Of a stretch of 64,000 bases of DNA, positions 37,674-47,269 are shown in pieces. This stretch comes from Nitrospirillum sp034427435 (GTDB lineage Bacteria > Pseudomonadota > Alphaproteobacteria > Azospirillales > Azospirillaceae), in NCBI RefSeq assembly GCF_034427435.1, contig NZ_JAXQNP010000003.1, forward strand, positions 1,612,001 through 1,676,000. The letters run 5' to 3'. The position numbers were made by a program, and so were the translations under genes. Under the pieces are notes generated by a model. That model worked only from the letters and a program-made list of their open reading frames with translations, had not been told where the DNA came from and did not search any database. Every line of letters starts with the position of its first letter. Positions within the stretch are counted from its first letter, which is position 1.

Positions 37674-38960
37674 ATGGCCGATCTCAGCACCACCATCGCC
37701 GGCATCACATCACCCAACCCGTTCTGGCTGGCTTCCGCCCCACCCACGGACAAGGAATACAACATCACCCGCGCCTTCAAGGCCGGCTGGGGCGGTGTGG
37801 TGTGGAAGACGCTGGGCGAGGACCCACCCGTGGTCAACGTCAGCAGCCGCTACGGCGCGCTGCTGGACAGCAACCGCGCCATGATCGGCTTCAACAACAT
37901 CGAGTTGATCACCGACCGCCCGCTGGAGGTCAACCTGCGGGAGATCGCGGCGGTGAAGAAGGCCTGGCCCGACCGCGCCGTCGTCGTCTCCCTCATGGCG
38001 GTGATGACCGAGGCGGCGTGGGCGGGCCTCGCCCGGCGCATCGAGCCCACCGGGGCCGACGGGCTGGAGCTGAACTTCGGCTGCCCTCATGGCATGTGTG
38101 AGCGCGGCATGGGCTCCGCCATCGGCCAGGTGCCGGAAATGGTGGAGCAGGTGACCCGCTGGGTGAAGAACGCCACCCGCCTGCCGGTGATCGTGAAGCT
38201 GACGCCCAACATCACCAACGTGCTGTGGTCGGCGGAAGCGGCCAAGCGTGGCGGGGCCGACGCCGTGTCGTTGATCAACACCATCAACTCCATCGCCTCC
38301 GTCGACCTGGACGCCATGGCGCCCACCCCCACCGTTGGGGGCAAGGGCACGCACGGCGGCTATTGCGGCCCAGCGGTGAAGCCCATCGCGCTGAACATGG
38401 TGGCGGAGATCGCGCGCAACCCGGATACGCGGGGCCTGCCCATTTCCGGCATCGGCGGCATCGGCACCTGGCGCGACGCGGCGGAATTCCTGGCCCTGGG
38501 CTGCGGTTCGGTCCAGGTCTGCACCGCCGCCATGACCTATGGCTTCCGCATCGTCGAGGACATGATCGACGGACTGTCGGCCTGGATGGATGAGAAGGGC
38601 TATCGCACCCTGGCCGATTTCCAGGGGCGCGCCGTGCCCAACGTCGTGAACTGGAACGACCTGAACATGAACTTCGTCACCAAGGCGAAGATCGACAAGG
38701 ATTTGTGCATCGACTGCGGCCGCTGCCACATCGCGTGCGAGGATACCTCGCACCAGGCCATCCGCATCCTGCCTGGAGACGGGAAGCGCCTGTTCGAGGT
38801 GGTGGATGAGGAGTGCGTGGGCTGCAACCTGTGCGCCCATGTCTGTCCGGTGCCGGACTGCATCACCATGCATGAGCAGGAGACGGGCCGGCCCTACCTG
38901 ACCTGGCCCGAGCATCCCCAAAACCCCCTGCGCGTCCAGCCGCCCAAGGCCGCCGAATAA
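37674..38960 (+). CDS. preA: NAD-dependent dihydropyrimidine dehydrogenase subunit PreA
   Basis: A 428-residue FMN/iron-sulfur subunit of dihydropyrimidine dehydrogenase. The TIM-barrel part resembles dihydroorotate dehydrogenase: NPFWLASAPPTDKEYNI, LELNFGCPHGM with the catalytic cysteine region, VIVKLTPNITN and ISGIGGIGTWRDAAEFLALG. The C-terminus carries two ferredoxin-type clusters, CIDCGRCHIACED and CVGCNLCAHVCPVPDC. It works with PreT in the first step of reductive pyrimidine degradation. The amidohydrolase gene begins 15 bp after its stop. Confidence 0.95.
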   Translation: MADLSTTIAGITSPNPFWLASAPPTDKEYNITRAFKAGWGGVVWKTLGEDPPVVNVSSRYGALLDSNRAMIGFNNIELITDRPLEVNLREIAAVKKAWPDRAVVVSLMAVMTEAAWAGLARRIEPTGADGLELNFGCPHGMCERGMGSAIGQVPEMVEQVTRWVKNATRLPVIVKLTPNITNVLWSAEAAKRGGADAVSLINTINSIASVDLDAMAPTPTVGGKGTHGGYCGPAVKPIALNMVAEIARNPDTRGLPISGIGGIGTWRDAAEFLALGCGSVQVCTAAMTYGFRIVEDMIDGLSAWMDEKGYRTLADFQGRAVPNVVNWNDLNMNFVTKAKIDKDLCIDCGRCHIACEDTSHQAIRILPGDGKRLFEVVDEECVGCNLCAHVCPVPDCITMHEQETGRPYLTWPEHPQNPLRVQPPKAAE

Positions 38961-38975
38961 GGGAGCATGTGAACC

Positions 38976-40232
38976 ATGAGCACTGAGGCCAAGTTCGGCA
39001 CGAACGTCGCCATAAACGGCAGCCGGCTGTGGGACAGCCTGATGGAGATGGCCAAGATCGGCGCCACGCCCAAGGGCGGGGTCTGCCGCCTGGCCCTGAC
39101 GGACCTGGACAAGCAGGGCCGCGACCTGTTCGTCCAATGGTGCCGCGACGCGGGCTGCGCCATCACCGTGGACGCCATCGGCAACATCTTCGCCCGCCGC
39201 CCTGGCCGCAACAACGCCCTGCCGCCCATCCTGATGGGCAGCCACCTGGACAGCCAGCCCACGGGCGGCAAGTTCGATGGCGTCTATGGCGTGCTGGCCG
39301 GGCTGGAGGTGGTGCGCACCCTGAACGACCTGAACTACCAGACCGAGGCGCCCATCGAGGTGGTGGCCTGGACCAATGAGGAAGGGTCCCGCTTCGCGCC
39401 CGCCATGGTGGCCTCGGGCGTCTTCGCCGGCACCTTCGACCTGGAGTACGGCCTGTCGCGCAAGGACCTGGACGGCAAGACCATGGGGGAGGAGTTGGCC
39501 CGCATCGGCTACGCCGGCGACGCCCCCATCCGTGGCCGCGAGCTTGGCGCCTATTTCGAGGCCCATATCGAGCAGGGACCCATCCTGGAGGCGGAGGACA
39601 GGACCATCGGCGTGGTCACCGACTGCCAGGGCCAGCGCTGGTATGAGATCACCTTCACCGGGCAGGAGGCCCACGCCGGCCCCACGCCCATGAGCCGCCG
39701 GCGCGACGCCCTGCTGGGCGCCGCCCGCGTCGTGGAGGCGGTGAACCGTATCGGGCTGGAGCATGCGCCCTACGCCTGCGCCACCGTGGGCCTGATGCAA
39801 ATCCACCCCAATTCCCGCAATGTCATTCCGGGCCGGGTGTTTTTCACCGTCGATTTCCGCCATCCCGACGATGCCGTGCTGGCGGAAATGGATGCCAAGC
39901 TGCGGGACGCCGTTGCACGAGTCGCCCAGGAAACCGGTCTCGAAACGGAATTCGAGCAGATTTGGTATTATGCCCCGGTGAAGTTCGACGCGGGCTGCGT
40001 CGAGGCCGTGCGCGGCGCCGTGGCGGAATTGGGCTACAGCAACCGCGACATGGTGTCCGGGGCGGGGCATGACGCCTGCTACCTGGCCCGTGTAACCCCG
40101 ACATCGATGATCTTCATTCCTTGTGTGGACGGCATCAGCCATAACGAGATTGAACATGCGCATCCGGAATGGTGTGAAGCCGGATGCAATGTTCTCCTGC
40201 GGGCCGTGGTGGCGAAGGCCGACGCCACCTGA
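38976..40232 (+). CDS. Zn-dependent N-carbamoyl-beta-alanine/allantoate-type amidohydrolase
   Basis: A 418-residue M20-family hydrolase (hydantoinase/carbamoylase type). Metal ligands are in GSHLDSQPTGGKFDGVYG, WTNEEGSRF and EAHIEQGP. The dimerisation/substrate segment is GQEAHAGPTPMSRRRD, and SGAGHDACYLA with SHNEIEHA completes the site. The family covers beta-ureidopropionase, allantoate amidohydrolase and L-carbamoylase. Its place between preTA and hydA strongly favours N-carbamoyl-beta-alanine as substrate, giving beta-alanine, CO2 and ammonia. Confidence 0.9.
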   Translation: MSTEAKFGTNVAINGSRLWDSLMEMAKIGATPKGGVCRLALTDLDKQGRDLFVQWCRDAGCAITVDAIGNIFARRPGRNNALPPILMGSHLDSQPTGGKFDGVYGVLAGLEVVRTLNDLNYQTEAPIEVVAWTNEEGSRFAPAMVASGVFAGTFDLEYGLSRKDLDGKTMGEELARIGYAGDAPIRGRELGAYFEAHIEQGPILEAEDRTIGVVTDCQGQRWYEITFTGQEAHAGPTPMSRRRDALLGAARVVEAVNRIGLEHAPYACATVGLMQIHPNSRNVIPGRVFFTVDFRHPDDAVLAEMDAKLRDAVARVAQETGLETEFEQIWYYAPVKFDAGCVEAVRGAVAELGYSNRDMVSGAGHDACYLARVTPTSMIFIPCVDGISHNEIEHAHPEWCEAGCNVLLRAVVAKADAT

Positions 40233-40273
40233 CCCGCGTTCCGCATTACGGGTACGAGGGGTTGGAAGTACAG

Positions 40274-40963
40274 ATGGCGCAGGGTGTTGGGGGAGCGTCC
40301 AAGAAGGACCAGAAGTCAGTACGGGCGGACGCGCCGGCCGCGGCGCCCGAAGGGGGCATCCGGCGCGAGAACCTGCGTCGCATCCTGACGGCGGCGGAGC
40401 AGGTGTTCGCCGAGCAGGGCTACGGCGGCGCCACCACGGCGGCCATCGCGCTGCGCGCCGGCCTGCCCAAGGCCAATGTGCATTACTATTTCAGCACCAA
40501 GCACGACCTGTACCGCGCCGTGCTGGCCGACATCCTGAAGCAGTGGCTGGACCCCCTGGCCCATGTCACGCCGGACAGCGACCCGGCCCAGGCGCTGGCG
40601 GGCTATATCCGCGCCAAGATGCGGGCCACGCGCGACCGTCCGGTGGTGTCCAAGGTCTTCGCCAGCGAGATCATCCACGGCGCCGCCGAGATCGAAAGCT
40701 TCCTGACGTCCGACCTCAAGAAGCTGGTGGATGAGAAGTCCGCCGTGTTGGACGGCTGGATCGCCGAGGGCCGCATGGCCCCGGTGGATACCAAGCACTT
40801 CTTCTTCTTCATCTGGGCGGTGACGCAGCATTACGCCGACTTCGACGCCCAAGTGCGCGCCGTGCTGGGCCGCAAGAAGCTGACGCGCCGTGACTTCGAC
40901 ACCATCACGGTGGAGGTCGTGCGCTTCATCCTGCGGGGCGCCGGCTTGTCGCTGCCCACCTGA
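40274..40963 (+). CDS. rutR: TetR family regulator RutR
   Basis: A 229-residue regulator. The N-terminal TetR HTH is RRENLRRILTAAEQVFAEQGYGGATTAAIALRAGLPKANVHYYFSTKHDLYRAVL. The C-terminal domain follows E. coli RutR closely, with LVDEKSAVLDGWIAEGRMAPVDTKHFFFFIWAVTQHYADFDAQVRAVLG. RutR responds to uracil/thymine and controls pyrimidine degradation. A near-consensus RutR box lies at 34534-34549. The frame is open from 40184, but the ATG at 40274 has GGAAG 6 nt upstream. It is embedded in the operon between the amidohydrolase and hydA. Confidence 0.9.
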   Translation: MAQGVGGASKKDQKSVRADAPAAAPEGGIRRENLRRILTAAEQVFAEQGYGGATTAAIALRAGLPKANVHYYFSTKHDLYRAVLADILKQWLDPLAHVTPDSDPAQALAGYIRAKMRATRDRPVVSKVFASEIIHGAAEIESFLTSDLKKLVDEKSAVLDGWIAEGRMAPVDTKHFFFFIWAVTQHYADFDAQVRAVLGRKKLTRRDFDTITVEVVRFILRGAGLSLPT

Positions 40964-41001
40964 GTTTCCAGTCGAGTTATTGAAAAAAGGGAGATGCCGT
41001 C

Positions 41002-42462
41002 ATGACCACCACCCCCTCCGTTCGCACCCTGATCCGGGGCGGCACCGTGGTCACCGCCGACCAGACCTTCCGCGCCGACGTCTATGCCGAGGATGGGGTG
41101 ATCAAGGCGGTGGGCCCGGATCTGGCGGCACCGTCGGACGCGACGGTGGTGGACGCCGGCGGCTGCTATGTCATGCCCGGCGGCATCGACCCGCATACCC
41201 ACATGCAGTTGCCCTTCATGGGCACGGTGGCCAGCGATGATTTCTACACCGGCACGGCCGCGGGCCTGGCGGGTGGCACCACCATGATCATCGATTTCGT
41301 CATTCCCAACCCCAAGCAGAACGTGATGGAGGCCTACCGCACCTGGCGCGGCTGGGCGGAAAAGGCGGCGGCCGACTATTCCTTCCACGTCGCCATCACC
41401 TGGTGGGATGACAGCGTGCACGCCGACATGGGCACCCTGGTGCGCGACCACGGCGTCAACAGTTTCAAGCACTTCATGGCCTACAAGAACGCCATCATGT
41501 GCGATGACGAGGTGCTGGTGAACAGTTTCACCCGCGCCCTGGAGCTGGGCGCCATGCCCACCGTCCACGCCGAGAATGGCGAGCTGGTGTTCCAGTTGCA
41601 GAAGCAGTTGTTGGCCCAGGGCCTGACCGGTCCCGAGGCCCATCCCCTGTCCCGCCCCACGGCGGTGGAGGGGGAGGCGGCCAACCGCGCCATCCAGATC
41701 GCCAAGGTGCTGGGTGTGCCGCTGTACATCGTGCACGTCAGCTGCCGCGAGGCGCTGGAGGCCATCGCGCGCGGCCGCATGGACGGCCACCGCGTCTATG
41801 GCGAGGTGCTGGCCGGCCATCTGCTGGTGGACGACAGCGTCTATCGTCATCCCGATTTCGAGGTGGCCGCCGCCCATGTCATGAGCCCGCCCTTCCGCCC
41901 GAAGGAGCATCAGGCCGCCCTGTGGCATGGCCTGCAGTCGGGCACCCTGCACACCACCGCCACCGACCATTGCTGCTTCTGCGCGCCGCAGAAGGCCGCC
42001 GGCCGCAACGACTTCACCCGCATCCCCAACGGGACGGGCGGGGTGGAGGATCGCATGGCCGTGCTGTGGCACCACGGGGTGAACAGCGGGCGCCTGACCA
42101 TGAACGAGTTCGTGAAGGTCACCTCGGCCAACGCCGCCCAGATCTTCAACATCTACCCGCGCAAGGGTGCCGTCGCCGTGGGCGCCGACGCCGACCTGGT
42201 GGTGTGGGACCCGGCCGCGACCAAGACCATCTCCGCCAAGACCCACCACCAGAACGTGGACTACAACATCTTCGAGGGCATGGAGGTGCGGGGCCTGCCA
42301 CGCGTGACCCTGACCGCTGGCCGTGTCGCCTGGCAGGATGGCGATTTGCGGGCGGTGCGCGGCGCCGGGCGCTATGTCAACCGTCCGGCCTTCGCGCCCG
42401 GGTTCGATGCCGCCGCGAAGCGGAAGCAGGCGCTGAAGCCGGTGGGTGTGGATCGGACCTGA
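41002..42462 (+). CDS. hydA: Dihydropyrimidinase
   Basis: A 486-residue cyclic amidohydrolase that opens dihydrouracil to N-carbamoyl-beta-alanine. Metal and catalytic residues are visible: GGIDPHTHMQLPFMG, NSFKHFMAYKNA with the carbamylated lysine, TVHAENGE, IVHVSCREA and TTATDHCCF (Asp). The C-terminal tail AKTHHQNVDYNIFEGMEVRG is typical. AAAGGGAGATGCCGTC precedes the ATG. It is 38 bp after rutR and works between PreTA and the carbamoyl amidohydrolase. Confidence 0.94.
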   Translation: MTTTPSVRTLIRGGTVVTADQTFRADVYAEDGVIKAVGPDLAAPSDATVVDAGGCYVMPGGIDPHTHMQLPFMGTVASDDFYTGTAAGLAGGTTMIIDFVIPNPKQNVMEAYRTWRGWAEKAAADYSFHVAITWWDDSVHADMGTLVRDHGVNSFKHFMAYKNAIMCDDEVLVNSFTRALELGAMPTVHAENGELVFQLQKQLLAQGLTGPEAHPLSRPTAVEGEAANRAIQIAKVLGVPLYIVHVSCREALEAIARGRMDGHRVYGEVLAGHLLVDDSVYRHPDFEVAAAHVMSPPFRPKEHQAALWHGLQSGTLHTTATDHCCFCAPQKAAGRNDFTRIPNGTGGVEDRMAVLWHHGVNSGRLTMNEFVKVTSANAAQIFNIYPRKGAVAVGADADLVVWDPAATKTISAKTHHQNVDYNIFEGMEVRGLPRVTLTAGRVAWQDGDLRAVRGAGRYVNRPAFAPGFDAAAKRKQALKPVGVDRT

Positions 42463-42578
42463 GGATCCTGTCCGCCCTGCGGACGGGAAATGGCCGTGGG
42501 ACGGGACAAAAAGCAAAAATAAGGCACAGGGTGGAATAAGTCCGGAGGGCGGATAACGAAATAAACGGGGATACGGGC

Positions 42579-44051
42579 ATGAGTACGGCTGCGGACATGG
42601 GGGCCGGCGTCGACACGTCGTCGGACATCTGGAACGAAGACTTGGCGCCGGTGGACGCCAGGCATCGCACGTGGCGCTGGGTGCATTTCGCCGCCCTGTG
42701 GGTGGGCATGGTGATGGGCATTCCGGCCTACATGCTGGCGTCGGGCCTGATCGAGCAGGGCATGTCGGCTTGGCAGGCGGTGGGGGCGGTGCTGGTGGGC
42801 AACCTGATCGTGCTGGTGCCCATGCTGCTGGTGGGGCACGCGGGTGCCAAGTACGGCGTGCCCTTCGCCGTCATCATCCGGTCGTCGTTCGGGGTGCGGG
42901 GCAACAAGCTGCCGGCCCTGCTGCGCGCGCTGATCGCCTGCGGCTGGTTCGGCATCCAGTGCTGGGTGGGCGGCAACGCCATCTATGCCGTGGGCAACAT
43001 CCTGACGCGCGGCGCCCTGGAGGGCCCGGTGCTGGGTTGGGTCGGCATCAACGCCGGGCATCTGGTCTGCTTCTTCATCTTCTGGTCGCTGCATCTCTAT
43101 TTCATCGCCAAGGGGCCTGAATCGGTCCGCTGGGTCGAAACGCTGACGGCGCCCCTGAAGATCCTGATCGTTCTCGCCCTGCTGTGGTGGGCCTATGACA
43201 AGGCCCATGGTTTCGGCAGCCTGCTGTCCGCCCCGTCGCAGTTCGGCCCCGGCGCGCCCAAGGAAGGGCAGTTCTGGGTCGTCTTCCTGCCCAGCCTGAC
43301 GGCCATGGCGGGGTACTGGTCCACGCTGGCCATCAACATTCCCGACTTCACCCGCTTCGCCCGCAGCCAACGTGACCAGTATGTGGGCCAGGCCATCGGC
43401 TTGCCGCTGCCCATGGCGGGGCTGGCCTATATCGGCGTGGCGGTGACGTCGGCCACGGTCATGGTCTATGGCAAGGCCATCTGGGACCCGGTTGACCTGG
43501 CCGGCCGCATGGAAGGCATCGCCGTCGCCATCGGCCTCGCCATCATCGTTATCGACACGCTCTGCGTGAACCTGGCGGCCAATGTCGTGGGGCCGGCCTA
43601 TGACTTCGCCGCCATCTTTCCCCGCCACGTGAATTTCGCCCGGGGCGGCTACATCACCGCCGCCATCGGCATCGTGATGATGCCATGGAAGCTGATCGAA
43701 TCCACCCAGGGCTACATCTTCACGTGGCTGCTGGGCTATGGCGCGCTGCTGGGGCCGCTGCTGGGCATCATGCTGGCTGACTATTGGCTGGTGCGGCGCA
43801 CGCGGCTATCGATGGAAGGGCTGTTCGACGTGGACGGCCCCTACGCTTACACGGGCGGCTGGAACATGGCCGCGCTGACGGCCCTGGCCGTCTCCGTCCT
43901 GCCCAACGTCCCGGGTTTCCTGCACGTGGCGTTCCCCAGCGTGTTCGGGGGCGTGCCTGTGTTCTTTCAGGAAATCTATAACTACGCCTGGTTCATCGGC
44001 ATGTTCATCAGCACGGTGGTGTACACGGGCCTGATGCGCCGGCGGGTATGA
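42579..44051 (+). CDS. NCS1 family nucleobase:cation symporter
   Basis: A 490-residue inner-membrane permease with about twelve transmembrane segments. NCS1 hallmarks are NEDLAPVDARHRTWRWVHFAALWVGM at the start, GVRGNKLPALLRALIACGWFGIQCWVGG near residue 105, and MAGYWSTLAINIPDFTRFAR near 242. The substrate is most probably uracil, thymine or dihydropyrimidines, given the adjacent catabolic genes. The 116-bp gap after hydA contains a GTCCGC-CCT-GCGGAC hairpin (near 42470-42484), which may modulate read-through into this gene. Confidence 0.92.
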   Translation: MSTAADMGAGVDTSSDIWNEDLAPVDARHRTWRWVHFAALWVGMVMGIPAYMLASGLIEQGMSAWQAVGAVLVGNLIVLVPMLLVGHAGAKYGVPFAVIIRSSFGVRGNKLPALLRALIACGWFGIQCWVGGNAIYAVGNILTRGALEGPVLGWVGINAGHLVCFFIFWSLHLYFIAKGPESVRWVETLTAPLKILIVLALLWWAYDKAHGFGSLLSAPSQFGPGAPKEGQFWVVFLPSLTAMAGYWSTLAINIPDFTRFARSQRDQYVGQAIGLPLPMAGLAYIGVAVTSATVMVYGKAIWDPVDLAGRMEGIAVAIGLAIIVIDTLCVNLAANVVGPAYDFAAIFPRHVNFARGGYITAAIGIVMMPWKLIESTQGYIFTWLLGYGALLGPLLGIMLADYWLVRRTRLSMEGLFDVDGPYAYTGGWNMAALTALAVSVLPNVPGFLHVAFPSVFGGVPVFFQEIYNYAWFIGMFISTVVYTGLMRRRV

Positions 44052-44141
44052 CCCCAGTGGCCACATGAAGTCTTGGGCCCGGGATCGAACGCCTGGGCCA
44101 AGGCTGTCACCATGGTAGTGGCAAGACGTGAGGAGGGAAGG

Positions 44142-44492
44142 ATGGCAGGCGCACCCCTGAAGCCACCGGCGGAGGTGGCCAATTTCCTGAACCTGGACAT
44201 CCGGGTGGGACGCGTGGTGGAGGTCCAGCCTTTCCCCAAGGCGCGCAACCCGTCCTACAAGGTGGCGGTGGACCTGGGCGAGCTGGGCGTCAAATGGTCC
44301 AGCGCCCAGATCACCCACTATGCGCGGGAGGATCTGGTGGGCACCCTGGTGGTGTGCGTCTGCAATTTCCCGCCCCGCAACATCGCCGGTTTCCTGTCGG
44401 AGATCCTGATCCTGGGCGCCCGGAATGCCGACGGCAACGTCATCGTCCTGACCCCGTGGTCCGCCGTGCCGCCGGGGGAAACGGTATACTGA
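44142..44492 (+). CDS. csaA: tRNA-binding protein CsaA-like
   Basis: A 116-residue EMAP-II/OB-fold tRNA-binding domain protein of the CsaA type, suggested to act as an export-related chaperone. Typical segments are FLNLDIRVGRVVEVQPFPKARNPSYKVAVDLGELGVKWSSAQITHYAREDLVG and VCVCNFPPRNIAGFLSEILILGA. The frame is open from 44073, but the ATG at 44142 has a strong AGGAGGGAAGG site and gives the family length. It follows the transporter by 90 bp and is probably not part of the pyrimidine pathway. Confidence 0.9.
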   Translation: MAGAPLKPPAEVANFLNLDIRVGRVVEVQPFPKARNPSYKVAVDLGELGVKWSSAQITHYAREDLVGTLVVCVCNFPPRNIAGFLSEILILGARNADGNVIVLTPWSAVPPGETVY

Positions 44493-44496
44493 CGGC

Positions 44497-44580
44497 TCAG
44501 GCCGCCCGCATCAGCCGGATGAAGTCATCGGCGAAGGTCTCGGCGTCACGGCGGAGTCTTGGAGGGCCAAGCGGCCGGAT
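44497..44580 (-). pseudogene. Possible C-terminal gene remnant
   Basis: On the minus strand about 27 codons ending RRDAETFADDFIRLMRAA and TGA (44497-44499) have coding-like codon use, but an in-frame stop lies just upstream and there is no start. It may be the tail of a deleted gene. The evidence is weak and composition alone could produce it. Confidence 0.25.
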
Positions 44581-44592
44581 GGAGGGGCTGGA

Positions 44593-44820
44593 CTACACCT
44601 TGCCCAGCAACAGGGCCAGCACCAGGATGATGTCGCCGACGATCATCAGGAACATGGAGAAGCCCCAGCCCAGGGCGAAGTGCGCCAGGAACATCAGCAG
44701 CAGCAGGACGACGGAGATGATGCCCGCCTTCACGAAGCGGGTGAACGCATGCCAGCCGTCGGCATGTTCCTTGACCACCGCATCGCTGACCGCGACCGCA
44801 CCGCTGTGAGCACCGGCCAT
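44593..44820 (-). CDS. aa3-type cytochrome c oxidase subunit IV
   Basis: A 75-residue small membrane protein of the bacterial aa3 oxidase subunit IV family. A soluble N-terminal part contains VVKEHADGWHAFTRFVKAGIIS. Two hydrophobic segments follow, VVLLLLMFLAHFALGWG and MFLMIVGDIILVLALLLG. The frame continues to 44874, but the ATG at 44820 has GGGAGGG upstream and begins the typical protein. The subunit packs against the catalytic subunits of the oxidase. No other oxidase genes are in the window. Confidence 0.8.
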   Translation of the reverse strand: MAGAHSGAVAVSDAVVKEHADGWHAFTRFVKAGIISVVLLLLMFLAHFALGWGFSMFLMIVGDIILVLALLLGKV

Positions 44821-45035
44821 AGTTCGCCCTCCCTTGTCCCGAGATGAAACCCGTTTCCCAAGGTTTATGCGCAAACGCGGGCCGCTGGCAAGGGGCCGCG
44901 TTGTTCGGTTAACGGTTCAGGTCACGCCTTGGTTGTGGGGCGGCCCCGGTGACGGGTGGCTGTGGCGGCGATGGCCATGCATAATGGCGCGATGAGAAAC
45001 GAAACACCCCCCTTGTCGCCGGGTGGAAGGCGATC

Positions 45036-45386
45036 ATGAGGCCGCGCCCCCTTATGCTGGCGGCGATCACCCGGTGTGAGCGGCATCAGGCTACGGCCGC
45101 GGTCGCCGACGCCATCATGGCGGCGGGCGGGTGGCTGGTCGACAGCACCCAGTTTTCCAATCTGGCGATGGCCTTGCGCTTCGTCCTGCCGGCTGAAGGG
45201 CTGACACCTTGGGCGGCGGCCGTGGCGGGGGCGGGCGTGCGGCTGGATGAGGACAGCCGGGCGCGGCTGGTCGCCCAGGCGGCCATATCCCACACGCCGG
45301 ACACGGAAATCACCGCCGCCCTGAACCTGACCTTCCTGCATGACGAGCCGGATCTGCGGCAAACGGTGCCCGCGATCCCCGGATAG
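45036..45386 (+). CDS. Hypothetical protein
   Basis: A 116-residue protein I do not recognise. It is Ala-rich and probably soluble, with segments RCERHQATAAVADAIMAAGGWLVDSTQFSNLAMALRFVLPAEGL and DTEITAALNLTFLHDEPDLRQTVP. The pattern of charged and hydrophobic residues and the GGAAGG site 6 nt before the ATG support a real gene. It converges on purN with 4 bp between stops. The centre looks like an alpha/beta fold that could bind a partner or ligand, but no motif identifies a function. Confidence 0.65.
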   Translation: MRPRPLMLAAITRCERHQATAAVADAIMAAGGWLVDSTQFSNLAMALRFVLPAEGLTPWAAAVAGAGVRLDEDSRARLVAQAAISHTPDTEITAALNLTFLHDEPDLRQTVPAIPG

Positions 45387-45390
45387 GGCG

Positions 45391-46055
45391 TCAGGCGGCA
45401 GGCGGGTTCAGCGCCGTGGCGGGCAGGGGCAGGGGCCCGGTCAGCAGGGCGCGATTGCCTGCCACCGTCACGCGACCCTCGGCGATCAGGCGCACCGCCA
45501 GGGGATACAGCTGATGCTCCGCCGCCAGCACGCGGGCAGACAGGGTGTCGGCGGTGTCGTCCGCCTGCACCGGCACGGCGGCTTGCGCCACGATGGGGCC
45601 GCTGTCCACCTCGCTGCGGACATAGTGCACCGTGCAGCCGTGAAAGCGCACACCGGCGTCCAGCGCACGCTGGTGCGTGTCGATGCCGGGGAAGGCCGGC
45701 AGCAGCGACGGGTGGATGTTGATCAGGCGGTCGCGCCAATGATCCACGAACCAGGGCGACAACAGGCGCATGAAGCCCGCCAGGCACACCAACTGAACGC
45801 CGGCATCCTCCAACGCCCGGGTCATGGCCTGCTCGAACGCCGGCTTGTCGGCATAGTTCTTGTGCGGCAGCGCCAGGGCCGGGATGCCGGCGTCCCGCGC
45901 CCGCTCCAGCCCCGCGGCATCCACCTTGTTGGACAGGACCAGCGCCACCTCGGCCGGGAAGCCCGGCGCGGCGGTGGCGTTCAGCAGGGCCTGAAGGTTG
46001 CTGCCCCGGCCGGAAATGAGGACGCCCAGCTTGAGCCTGCCGGGCGTCCCATCGT

Positions 46056-46068
<13 letters not shown>
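45391..46068 (-). CDS. purN: Phosphoribosylglycinamide formyltransferase
   Basis: A 225-residue folate-dependent GART that formylates GAR in purine synthesis. LGVLISGRGSNLQALL starts the Rossmann-like fold. The catalytic Asn-His-Asp set is seen in LINIHPSLLPAFPG and in VHYVRSEVDSGPIVAQAAV. The frame is open further upstream, but that part lies inside purM. The ATG at 46068 overlaps the purM end by 13 bp, giving the common purM-purN operon. Confidence 0.93.
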
Positions 46069-47123
<1,055 letters not shown>

Positions 47124-47269
47124 GGCGTCCTCGCAGGGCCTGGGCTAAGAAGGGGCGTCCATCCGGGGGCCGCTGCGCGAAGGCCGCCGCCCGCCACCGT
47201 CGTTTCAAGACGGTTCCGTGACCCGCCCGGGTTTCGGCGCCGAACATAGCAATATCGGAAGGCTTTGCA

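Noticed and set aside
37710..40163. 817-codon minus-strand open frame opposite preA and the amidohydrolase
   Set aside because: A shadow of strongly conserved plus-strand genes. Long antisense frames are expected at this GC content.
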